Positions 1-6,547 are shown, counted from the first letter of the stretch. The stretch is DNA of 7,436 bases from Chitinophagaceae bacterium (GCA_947378615.1 CANCKV010000144.1:1-7436), one strand, 5' to 3'. Program-made: numbers and translations. Notes: a model not told the origin generated them from the sequence alone.

Positions 1-205
1 TGACTTTAAGCAATTGCAAATTGCAAAATGAAAAAAGCGTTTGACTTTGAGCAATTGCAAATTGCAAAATGAAAAAAGCGTTTGACTTTGAGCAATTGCA
101 AATTTCAAAGTGAAAAAATCGTTTGACTTTGTGCAATTGCAAATCCCGAGATGAAAAAGTCGTTTGACTTTGAGCAATTCCTTGTAGCAGTTGGTCAAAG
201 TCGTT
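1..205. repeat. 41-bp tandem repeat array, five units, decaying rightward
   Basis: Five head-to-tail units start at 1, 42, 83, 124 and 165, exactly 41 bp apart with no spacers. A sixth, mostly lost unit starts at 206 (taactttga). Units 1 and 2 differ at one base; units 3, 4 and 5 are progressively more diverged. Each unit starts tgacttt, has the 8-bp palindrome gcaattgc (10-17, 51-58, 92-99, 133-140; broken in unit 5), then an A-tract and gcgtt or tcgtt. A 41-bp period is not a multiple of 3 and gives no open frame, so the array is non-coding. The period is close to four helical turns, so the palindromes and A-tracts would lie on one DNA face. The array probably continues left of the window. 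Function is unknown; candidates are a protein-binding array, a bent-DNA element or a slippage-expanded repeat. Confidence 0.93.
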
Positions 206-521
206 TAACTTTGATGAAAGTGCAATAATTTTTACCTTCAGTAGAATGATTGGTTAATTTAGATAGTCGGTACACTTCGCCTTTAAAGGAAAATGCACGT
301 TGAAAACTAATGATAAATAAAAGACGAAGTATTGCAACTCGTCCCTTACATTTGTTTCATGTTTAAGAAGAATATCTGAAAGAAAGACTATCCGATTGAG
401 AAAACTTCTTGCAAATGAGATATAGATAGTGGCTTTTGGGGTTGAGTTGGTAGGATGTTGAAGAATAGATAAGTAACTAAGATTCCATGATTGGAAAATA
501 AATGCATTAAAACAATTTAAA
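206..521. other. Non-coding leader upstream of mcrB
   Basis: No convincing gene is seen here on either strand. It starts with the remains of a sixth 41-bp repeat unit. A short inverted repeat, tcaaagt/actttga, straddles the junction (about 194-213), and a 10-bp palindrome cctttaaagg lies at 280-289. The promoter for the defence genes is expected in this stretch, but no complete Bacteroidota -33/-7 pair could be assigned. Nothing resembling a regulator gene is present, so any control of the operon must come from elsewhere or from the repeat array. Confidence 0.6.
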
Positions 522-2120
522 ATGATACGATTTTATGCTTGCAGTGTTGGAAAACCAGAAGATGATTATGATGAAGAAAATCTTCAAAGAATTATTGAAA
601 ATAAAGCATTTATTCTGTATAGAGACACAACACAAAAGGGAGTTTATGATGAAATTCAAAAAGGAGATATATTGATATTGAAATATCAAAAGAAATTCAT
701 TGGATATGGGGAAACTACAGGAATAATTACAAACAATGTTCTAAACAATGGTTGGGATTTGTGGGCACCAGTTATTGAATGGTATTTTTTTAACACAGAA
801 AACGTTGAACAGGGAGTATCAAGCTATGGTATTGGTTGGGATACAATTAGAGGCGGACAATATGGAACTGTAAAGGAATTAAATCAATCATTTGGGATTA
901 AAAAATTATTTGAAATTAATAGCAAAACTAATCTTTACAAAGAATTATATATTATGCTTAAAGACGAAATTAAAAAGAAAGAAATTGATAAAAAGATTGA
1001 ATTATTGAAATATAAAAATCAAATAATTCTACAAGGTCCTCCTGGTACTGGTAAAACAAGATTGGCTAAAGAAATAGCAAGTATTTTATCAAAACCAAAA
1101 GAAATAAATGATAAACAAATAATTAAATTAATAACAATTGGGTCTCAAATTAAAACTCCTACGGAGTATAACTCATTTGAAGTTCTTTCAATAGAAAATG
1201 ATATAATAAAAATAAAACCTAATGGAGCTCAGCATGATTATAATATATCTTTTACAGAAATAATGCAAAGCTATAAAGAAAAGCATTGGGAAAGCCTCGT
1301 TTCAGAAAACAACAAAAATGGAACTGCATCTTACAAAATTGGGATTGCTAAACATATTTTTTATAATATTAAAATAGATAATTCTATAATAATTCAATTT
1401 CATCCTGCGTATTCATATGAAGATTTTGTAAGGGGAATTGTTGCAGAGACGAACTCAGATAACAAACTTGAGTATAAAGTAATTAATAAGACGCTTATTG
1501 AATTTGCCCAAAAAGCATTAGCGAATCCTTCTTTAAATTATGTTCTAATTATCGATGAAATAAATAGGGCAAATCTACCCTCTGTTCTTGGAGAGTTAAT
1601 TTATGCATTAGAGTATAGGTATGAAGAAGGGAAAAATGATGGAATAGTTGAAAGTATATACGCATTAAAGAGTGATGATAGCGAGATGGGTGGTAATAGA
1701 GAATTAAAACTTCCTAAGAACTTATACATCATCGGAACTATGAATACTGCTGATAGAAGTGTTGGACATATAGATTATGCTATTAGAAGAAGATTTGCAT
1801 TTGTAGATATTCCCACTGATAAAAGTGTTATTGACGACGTTGTTAAGGAACCTACATTAAATGCAAAAGCAAAAGCATTATTTGATAAGGTTGCTGAGCT
1901 ATTTTTTGAAAAAGATTCAAAAATTGAAGGCAATGGTAAAATTTATCTTCAGTCTGATTTTAAAGCTAAAGATGTACAATTAGGGCATTCATACTTTTTA
2001 GCAACTAGTGAAGACAATTTAAAAATTAGATTGGAATATGAAATTAAACCATTGCTTAGAGAATATGTAAAAGATGGCATTTTAAGTGAAAAGTCTTTGG
2101 AAATAATTGAAACACTATGA
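522..2120 (+). CDS. mcrB: McrB-like AAA+ GTPase subunit of type IV restriction system, with N-terminal PUA/EVE-like domain
   Basis: This is the motor subunit of a McrBC modification-dependent restriction system; in this family McrB reads modified DNA, hydrolyses GTP and drives the McrC nuclease. The 532-aa protein has an N-terminal domain of about 120 residues (KGDILILKY at 47-55, GYGETTG at 61-67) that resembles PUA/EVE/ASCH-type base readers; this is judged by eye. A charged linker (about 145-165) follows, then the McrB AAA+ core: Walker A GPPGTGKT (172-179), FHPAYSYEDFVRG (293-305), Walker B VLIIDE (341-346) with INRAN (347-351), the family signature GTMNTADRS (405-413), RRR (422-424) and LGHSYF (487-492). 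About 80 residues between Walker A and FHPAYSY look like a beta-rich insert. The start at 522 follows an A/T-rich leader without a Shine-Dalgarno; an ATG at 502 closes after two codons. Its stop overlaps mcrC by 4 nt (ATGA), implying translational coupling. All motor residues appear intact. The McrB call is near certain; the identity of the N-terminal domain is moderate. Confidence 0.95.
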   Translation: MIRFYACSVGKPEDDYDEENLQRIIENKAFILYRDTTQKGVYDEIQKGDILILKYQKKFIGYGETTGIITNNVLNNGWDLWAPVIEWYFFNTENVEQGVSSYGIGWDTIRGGQYGTVKELNQSFGIKKLFEINSKTNLYKELYIMLKDEIKKKEIDKKIELLKYKNQIILQGPPGTGKTRLAKEIASILSKPKEINDKQIIKLITIGSQIKTPTEYNSFEVLSIENDIIKIKPNGAQHDYNISFTEIMQSYKEKHWESLVSENNKNGTASYKIGIAKHIFYNIKIDNSIIIQFHPAYSYEDFVRGIVAETNSDNKLEYKVINKTLIEFAQKALANPSLNYVLIIDEINRANLPSVLGELIYALEYRYEEGKNDGIVESIYALKSDDSEMGGNRELKLPKNLYIIGTMNTADRSVGHIDYAIRRRFAFVDIPTDKSVIDDVVKEPTLNAKAKALFDKVAELFFEKDSKIEGNGKIYLQSDFKAKDVQLGHSYFLATSEDNLKIRLEYEIKPLLREYVKDGILSEKSLEIIETL

Positions 2121-3424
2121 AACCTAAAGTAATTCATGAAAACTATAATGGTTTAGAATCTAAAGTAGTCATTGATTTTGAAGATGTTTTACCTTTTAGA
2201 GAAGAAGAATATTCCTATGAATTCTCAAAGAAAAAGAGAAATGAAAAAGTTAAGTGTTTTCAGATAACTTCAGATGTAGTAAATAAAAAGCATCATATTT
2301 CTAATAGCTATTTTGTTGGAGTGGATTGGATCATTGAAAATAAAGTCTCATTATATGTAGAACCCAAATTCAATCATGATAGTTTACAAACCAATTACCT
2401 TGAGATGCTTTTTTCTGCACTTCAACATTCTGATGTTTTTGAACATACGGAAGATTTATTTGAGATAAAATGGGATAATACACAAATTCTTATAGATAAA
2501 GAAAAGGATATTTTAACGCCTTTACTTGTGGTGCAATTCTTAAGTGTAGTTAGAAAGATTGTAAAGAAAGGTTTAAAAAAATCTTATTATAAAGTTGAAA
2601 ACAACTTATTTGGTAAGGTCAAAGGGAAAATTCAAGTAGGAAAAACAATAAAGGATAATCTATTAAAGAACAAACCCCTTAATACGATATGCACTTATGA
2701 TGAATTTGGTTTTAATGGTTTAGAAAATAGACTTATCAAAAAGGCATTAACCTATGTTCAAAGATATATTTCTTCGATACCTAATATTAATTCTGAAAAA
2801 TTCACAAGAAGCCTTTTCAATTATGTAAATCCTGCATTTGATGTGGTATCAGAAGATGTAAGCATTAATGATGTTAGATATTCTAAAACCAACGCATTCT
2901 ATAGGGAATATGAAGATGGAATAAGGCTTGCAAAAGAAATTCTACAAAAGTTTGGATATAATATTTCAAATATCAATGAAGAATTTGAATGTTTGACACC
3001 ACCATTTTGGATTGATATGAGCAAGTTGTTTGAATTGTATGTTTTAGGAATTTTAAAGGATACCTTTAAAAATTCTGGTACTGTAGATTATCATTATACT
3101 GATGCTGGTAATGAGTTGGACTTCCTACTAAATACTGAAAAGTACAAAATGGTTGTAGATGCAAAATACAAGCCGTATAAAGAAAATCCAATTAGTAAAG
3201 ATGATATAAGGCAAGTATCAGGATATGCACGACTTAAAAGCGTTTACCATGAATTGGGTATTGAAAAGAATAAACTTATAGATTGTCTAATAATTTATCC
3301 TGATACTAGTATTTCTGAAAAAGAAATCTTAGATGATGAAAATTTAAAAACTAATGACATCCCTAATTATTATGGAATTTTTAAGAAGGGAATTTTTTTG
3401 CCACGAATCAAGAATGAGTTTTAA
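2117..3424 (+). CDS. mcrC: McrC nuclease subunit of McrBC restriction system
   Basis: This is the nuclease partner of McrB: in known systems it binds the McrB hexamer, stimulates its GTPase and cuts DNA near modified sites. The 435-aa protein has the expected build. An N-terminal beta-rich region probably docks on McrB. A middle helical region includes LFGKVKGKI (164-172) and TYDEFGFNGLENRLIKKAL (193-211), in the style of the McrC/PF10117 family. The C-terminal PD-(D/E)XK nuclease starts with PPFWIDMSKLFELYVLG (295-311), then ELDFLL with D335 and VVDAKYK with D348 and K350; Q366 follows in RQVSGYARL. The 13-residue gap from D335 to D348 and the D-x-K pattern match what is recalled of the E. 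coli McrC catalytic residues. The ATG overlaps the mcrB stop, so the two are co-translated. No truncation or loss of catalytic residues is seen. Confidence 0.94.
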   Translation: MKPKVIHENYNGLESKVVIDFEDVLPFREEEYSYEFSKKKRNEKVKCFQITSDVVNKKHHISNSYFVGVDWIIENKVSLYVEPKFNHDSLQTNYLEMLFSALQHSDVFEHTEDLFEIKWDNTQILIDKEKDILTPLLVVQFLSVVRKIVKKGLKKSYYKVENNLFGKVKGKIQVGKTIKDNLLKNKPLNTICTYDEFGFNGLENRLIKKALTYVQRYISSIPNINSEKFTRSLFNYVNPAFDVVSEDVSINDVRYSKTNAFYREYEDGIRLAKEILQKFGYNISNINEEFECLTPPFWIDMSKLFELYVLGILKDTFKNSGTVDYHYTDAGNELDFLLNTEKYKMVVDAKYKPYKENPISKDDIRQVSGYARLKSVYHELGIEKNKLIDCLIIYPDTSISEKEILDDENLKTNDIPNYYGIFKKGIFLPRIKNEF

Positions 3425-3501
3425 AGAAAGATTTCCCTTTTACTTCCTTTTTCAACAAGAAAAAAGATTGGATTAAACTATTTAAATTTAAAACATTTTT
3501 T

Positions 3502-4635
3502 ATGACAGACATAAATAAACAGGAATTTGACGATGCAACAAAACTTAAATTGGAAATATTCAGAGAATGTTTTAAAGAATGGTTGCCTGTTTTTATTCAT
3601 AGTCCCGTTGTTGAAAAAGTATTTATTTATGATTTTTTTGCAGGAAGTGGCATGGATACTCAGAATAATTCAGGAAGTCCATTGATATTATTTGAAGAAG
3701 CAAAGGGCGAAAATGAAATGTATTGTAGTAAATCACAACCTGAACGAGTTGTATTTGCATTCAATGAAAAGATTAAAACTAAATCAGAAGAGTTAAAACA
3801 AAACGTTGATAATCATGTTATAGAATGTCTTAAGAATTGTGGCAGGGATAAATGTGTTTATGAATATCATATTGGAAATTATGATTTTAAGGAAGCAATA
3901 GTAAGACCTAATGTTGAATCCATACTTAAAAATTCAAAATATGGGAAATTTATATTGTTAGACCAATATGGATTTAAAGAAGTTGACAGTGAAATATTTA
4001 AAAAATTAGTAACATCTCCTAAAACAGATTTTATTTTTTTCATTTCCTCTTCTTTTATAAAAAGGTTCAGCGAACATCCATACATAAAAAAGTATATTGA
4101 AACAGAAAAAATCAATTTTGATAAGGCAGAACCAAAGGAATGCCATAGAATTGTGGCAGATTACTTTAAAACTCTCATAACGAAAGCATCCGAATATTAT
4201 TTACACCATTTTTCAATAAAGAAAGGTGCTAATTATTATGGTCTTATTTTTGGTTCAGCACACACTTATGGGATTGAGAAATTTTTAAAAGTATGTTGGG
4301 AAAAAGATAAATTATCTGGGGAAGCTAGTTTTGATATGTATCATGATTTTCAGAAAGGAAGTTTGTTTTACACTGAAACTAACACTAATAAGATTGAGGC
4401 TTTTAAGTTGGATTTAGAAAAGAAAATTCTTTCTGGTGAGATTAAAACAAATTTAGAAGGATTAAAATTTGCATTGGGTTCTGGTGTCCAAACAAAGGCT
4501 TTCTTAGATAAGATTATAGAGTTAAAGGATAAAAGAAAAATTATTTTAATTTCAGGGAACTTTAATAAAAAGATTGCCAATATTCATAGATTATCAAAAG
4601 ATGATATTTATCAAATAATTCTAAATAGGAAATAA
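3502..4635 (+). CDS. tcmP: Three-Cys-motif partner protein, TcmP family
   Basis: This 377-aa protein matches the TcmP family (three-Cys-motif partner, TIGR04474), named because its members sit beside DUF5131/Gp37-Gp68 proteins, as here. Visible family marks are KLEIFRECFKEWLPVFI (17-32), a Rossmann-like strand and glycine loop YDFFAGSG (43-50) that resembles SAM-methyltransferase motif I, ILLDQYGFKEVD (151-162), YYGLIFGSAHTYGIEKFLKV (245-264) and a helical, winged-helix-like C-terminus (about 290-365). A catalytic NPPY or DPPY methyltransferase motif is not seen, so methylation is only a possibility. A local cysteine cluster, C109-x3-C113-x4-C118, could bind metal. The gene starts 77 nt after mcrC, behind an A/T-rich leader. 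That gap holds only a weak hairpin (about 3447-3466) and no clear terminator, so read-through from mcrBC is plausible. It ends 1 nt before the next gene. Family assignment is good; biochemical function is unknown. Confidence 0.85.
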   Translation: MTDINKQEFDDATKLKLEIFRECFKEWLPVFIHSPVVEKVFIYDFFAGSGMDTQNNSGSPLILFEEAKGENEMYCSKSQPERVVFAFNEKIKTKSEELKQNVDNHVIECLKNCGRDKCVYEYHIGNYDFKEAIVRPNVESILKNSKYGKFILLDQYGFKEVDSEIFKKLVTSPKTDFIFFISSSFIKRFSEHPYIKKYIETEKINFDKAEPKECHRIVADYFKTLITKASEYYLHHFSIKKGANYYGLIFGSAHTYGIEKFLKVCWEKDKLSGEASFDMYHDFQKGSLFYTETNTNKIEAFKLDLEKKILSGEIKTNLEGLKFALGSGVQTKAFLDKIIELKDKRKIILISGNFNKKIANIHRLSKDDIYQIILNRK

Positions 4636-4636
4636 C

Positions 4637-5359
4637 ATGGCACAATCAAGTATTGAATGGACAGAAATGACATGGAATCCGACTACAGGTTGTGAAAAGA
4701 TTTCAGCAGGTTGTAAGTTTTGCTATGCAGAAGTCATGTCGAGGCGATTAAAGGCAATGGGTGTTTCAAAATATGCCAATGACTTTAAACTTACCGTTCA
4801 TGAAGACGAATTGAATACACCCTACACATGGAAGAAACCGAGGGTAGTCTTTGTAAATTCAATGAGTGATTTATTTCATAAGGATGTTCCGATTAGTTTT
4901 ATTCAAAAGGTATTCAAGGTAATGAAAGAAAACCCACTACATGTTTTTCAGGTATTAACCAAAAGGGCAGATATATTAAGGTATTATGATAGTGAAGGTT
5001 GGTTGGAATGGAGTCATAATATTTGGATGGGTGTTTCTGTAGAAAATGCGACAGTGATGAATAGGATAGATTTGTTGAGTCAAACAGGTGCAAGGGTAAA
5101 ATTCCTTTCCTGCGAACCATTGATAGGAGAATTGCCTAATATGAACTTGAAGGGTATTGATTGGGTAATTGTTGGTGGAGAAAGTGGTAGAACACCAAGA
5201 CCAATGAAACAAGAATGGGTGACAGATATTAAAAATCAATGTGAGAAGGCAAACACGGCATTCTTTTTTAAACAATGGGGCGGAACTAATAAAAAGAAAA
5301 CAGGTAGATTGCTAGAAGGTAAAATTTGGAATGAAATGCCTGAAATTCAGCTCGGCTAA
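4637..5359 (+). CDS. DUF5131 (phage Gp37/Gp68) family three-Cys-motif protein
   Basis: This 240-aa protein belongs to the DUF5131/PF07505 family, first named from mycobacteriophage Gp37/Gp68. The signature SSIEWTEMTWNPTTGC is followed by C19-x6-C26-x2-C29-Y, a cysteine trio that suggests a [4Fe-4S] cluster like that of radical-SAM enzymes, though the spacing is not the classical Cx3Cx2C. Alternating strand-helix blocks consistent with a TIM-barrel-like fold follow: VVFVNSMSDLFHKDVP (70-85), FQVLTKRADIL (104-114), IWMGVSVEN (129-137), VKFLSCEPLIGEL (154-166), IDWVIVGGESGRTPRPM (174-190) and AFFFKQWGG (208-216). C159 and C202 are further cysteines. Length is typical and nothing looks broken. 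It starts 1 nt after the tcmP stop, so the two are almost certainly co-expressed and probably act together. The 193-bp repeat begins 6 nt after its stop. The reaction and substrate are unknown; nucleic-acid or nucleotide modification is an inference only. Confidence 0.9.
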   Translation: MAQSSIEWTEMTWNPTTGCEKISAGCKFCYAEVMSRRLKAMGVSKYANDFKLTVHEDELNTPYTWKKPRVVFVNSMSDLFHKDVPISFIQKVFKVMKENPLHVFQVLTKRADILRYYDSEGWLEWSHNIWMGVSVENATVMNRIDLLSQTGARVKFLSCEPLIGELPNMNLKGIDWVIVGGESGRTPRPMKQEWVTDIKNQCEKANTAFFFKQWGGTNKKKTGRLLEGKIWNEMPEIQLG

Positions 5360-5365
5360 GTATTT

Positions 5366-5557
5366 CCCCGCTACCTCACGTCAAATCAGGGTGTCGCTGC
5401 CGAAAGTCTTTAACTTGTGGCATATAATGTAGTTAAACTAAAAGTACTTTTACCAAGAATGGTTTTATTATGTTAGTTATCCTGTAGTGAATCTACAAGC
5501 GACACGCTTGCGGTAGCAGCGAAGAGGGTAGCGAAGGGGAAGTATGAGGTGCGGCAA
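5366..5557 (+). repeat. 193-bp direct repeat, copy A (upstream of toxin-antitoxin pair)
   Basis: This copy runs from ccccgctacc to gaggtgcggcaa and recurs in the same orientation at 6230-6422. Hand alignment gives 13 substitutions and one 1-bp gap, about 93% identity, and weaker similarity continues for about 13 bp. The element is internally self-complementary: the left arm (ccccgctacc, tcgctg, ccg.aag, cttgtgg) pairs imperfectly with the right arm (ccacaag-type, cggtagcagcga, ggtagcgaagggg). It also holds a perfect small hairpin, caagcg-aca-cgcttg (5496-5510). It starts 6 nt after the DUF5131 stop. It could be a MITE or REP-like mobile element, a cassette recombination site or a structured RNA; the sequence alone does not decide. 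Confidence 0.95.
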
Positions 5558-5627
5558 GTGGGGAGTAGAAAGATTAATAAAAACCATATTACCTGAAAAA
5601 CACTTACTTTGTACCCAAATTAAGGAT

Positions 5628-5864
5628 ATGAATTATAACATCAATGAAATTCTGGAATTGCCTCAAAAGGAAAAAATTGCAATTGTAGAAGCTATCCTAA
5701 TCAATCTTGATAAGCGTACGGAATTACCTATAACAAATGAATTGAATAGTGAGAAATCCAATGAATTGGATAAACGTTTTGCCAAAGTTGAATCAGGCAA
5801 TTATGTTTCTTATTCTATTGATGAAGTGAAACATAAATTGAGCGAGAGATGGCAAAGAAAATAG
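5628..5864 (+). CDS. Addiction-module antitoxin (TIGR02574/PF09720-like, RelB/ParD type)
   Basis: This short, charged 78-aa protein has the build of the putative addiction-module component family: an N-terminal LPQKEKIAIVEAIL-type helix (residues 11-24) and a C-terminal ELDKRFAKVESGNY segment (46-59) that would wrap the toxin. Such antitoxins bind and neutralise a RelE/ParE toxin and usually repress their own operon. The start at 5628 is preferred because it follows AAGGA (about 5622-5626) and gives the usual family length. An in-frame ATG at 5544 would add 28 residues, but it lies inside the 193-bp repeat. The equivalent ATG in the second repeat copy (6409) reads the same MRCG and stops after nine codons, so the extension is probably not real. 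The gene overlaps the toxin by 16 nt, as is common for such pairs. Confidence 0.82.
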   Translation: MNYNINEILELPQKEKIAIVEAILINLDKRTELPITNELNSEKSNELDKRFAKVESGNYVSYSIDEVKHKLSERWQRK

Positions 5865-6148
5865 TTTTCATTGAAGAGGCCTATTCAGATATTTATGATA
5901 TTGGTGAATACTATTTAGGAATTAGTGAATTGCTAAAACAAAAGTTTGAGCAAGACTTATTCAATACTATAGAACCAATAGCTATATTGCCAATTTCTTA
6001 TCATATTTACAAGAAAATTTATCGCAGTATTCACTTGTCTGTATTCCCATTTAATGTTTATTATAAAGAAGATGTGGATTTAATCATTATAGTTGCAGTT
6101 ATTCACTCCAAAAGAAGTAATTCTTTTATAAATAAAAGGCTTAAATAA
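5849..6148 (+). CDS. ParE/RelE-family toxin
   Basis: This 99-aa protein has the RelE/ParE superfamily pattern: an N-terminal strand KKIVFIEEAYSDI (3-15) followed by a helical hairpin, then IYRSIHLSVFPFNVYY (57-72) and the final strand LIIIVAVIHSKRSNS (78-92). R59, H86 and R89 sit where many family members carry functional residues. Members either cleave mRNA on the ribosome (RelE) or poison gyrase (ParE); the tyrosine-rich FPFNVYY core and the HxxR ending favour the ParE-like branch, but this cannot be settled by eye. Start and length are normal. The gene overlaps its antitoxin by 16 nt on the same strand. The pair sits alone between two long direct repeats, pointing to a self-contained stabilising cassette. 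No inactivating change is visible. Confidence 0.85.
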   Translation: MAKKIVFIEEAYSDIYDIGEYYLGISELLKQKFEQDLFNTIEPIAILPISYHIYKKIYRSIHLSVFPFNVYYKEDVDLIIIVAVIHSKRSNSFINKRLK

Positions 6149-6229
6149 GGAAGTCATATTTCACCCACTAGCGCAGGACTGCATTAGATTGTAAGGTAAT
6201 CTTCGAATATCAGGGCACTAGTTCATGAA
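6149..6229. other. Spacer between toxin gene and repeat copy B
   Basis: This short non-coding spacer has a weak inverted repeat, agatt/aatct (about 6186-6202), and a perfect 10-bp palindrome, gttcatgaac (6221-6230), that abuts the left edge of repeat copy B. No poly-T tract follows either, so no terminator is called. The palindrome is absent at the corresponding edge of copy A. Confidence 0.5.
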
Positions 6230-6422
6230 CCCCGCTACCGCTCGTGAAATCAGGGTGTCGCTGCCGCAAGTCTGTGACTTGTGGCATATAATGTAGTTAA
6301 ACTAAAAGTACTTTTTGCCAAGAATGGTTTTATTAGGTTAGTTATCATGTAGCGAATCCACAAGCGACACGCTTTCGGTAGCAGCGAAGAGGGTAGCGAA
6401 GGGGAAGAATGAGGTGCGGCAA
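6230..6422 (+). repeat. 193-bp direct repeat, copy B (downstream of toxin-antitoxin pair)
   Basis: This is the second copy of the element at 5366-5557, in the same orientation, with starts 864 bp apart. It has a near-perfect 10-bp hairpin with a 3-nt loop, gccgcaagtc-tgt-gacttgtggc (6263-6285, one G:T pair). In copy A this left hairpin is damaged while the right small hairpin is intact; in copy B the right one has a terminal mismatch (t at 6375) and the left is intact. Recombination between copies A and B would remove exactly one repeat and the toxin-antitoxin pair. Confidence 0.95.
6263..6285. repeat. REP-like hairpin within repeat copy B
   Basis: The two 10-nt arms gccgcaagtc and gacttgtggc pair completely apart from one G:T wobble, around a tgt loop. 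The matching segment of copy A (5399-5421) keeps most of the stem but has at least two mismatches. Compact, GC-rich stems of this kind in otherwise AT-rich DNA are typical of dispersed palindromic (REP-type) sequences. The stem may also act in transcription termination or as a recombinase-recognised fold. Confidence 0.75.
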
Positions 6423-6547
6423 CTTGGGAATAAAATGAGAGTTTATTGAAAGAATTGCATTAGTAAAGAATAGTCCATGACAGGATTCATGAGCCAAGAC
6501 CCCGATTTACAAATAGTATCTTATAACCCAAATCATTCATTCAATAG
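6423..6547. other. Junction between repeat copy B and surface-protein remnant
   Basis: No gene can be supported here. The frame of the downstream Ig-like protein is closed by a tag at 6545-6547. A 25-codon frame from the ATG at 6477 to the taa at 6552 (starting MTGFMSQDPD) does not resemble the downstream Ig-like domains. This stretch probably contains the break that separated the downstream reading frame from its original 5' part. Confidence 0.5.

Noticed and set aside
1..205. CRISPR array
   Set aside because: The 41-bp units are directly contiguous, with no unique spacers, and no cas gene is present.
347..354. Bacteroidota -7 promoter box TACATTTG for mcrB
   Set aside because: It matches TAnnTTTG, but no TTTG-type -33 element sits at the right distance and the implied leader would be about 165 nt.
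3447..3466. Terminator between mcrC and tcmP
   Set aside because: The ctttttc/gaaaaaag arms are purely A/T-rich, include a bulge and are not followed by a T-tract, so the stem is too weak to call.
4976..5275. Reverse-strand open frames, including 99 codons here and shorter ones within other genes
   Set aside because: They lie wholly opposite well-supported genes, show no family features, and are expected by-products of the sense coding sequence.
5358..5545. 6-bp target-site duplication aagtat around repeat copy A
   Set aside because: Repeat similarity continues past the right-hand aagtat to gcggcaa, so the right copy lies inside the element and the match is probably chance.
5366..6422. Integron attC sites flanking a cassette
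   Set aside because: Terminal RYYYAAC/GTTRRRY core sites in the right arrangement were not found (only an internal gttaaac), and no integrase is visible. The cassette idea is kept as a hypothesis only.
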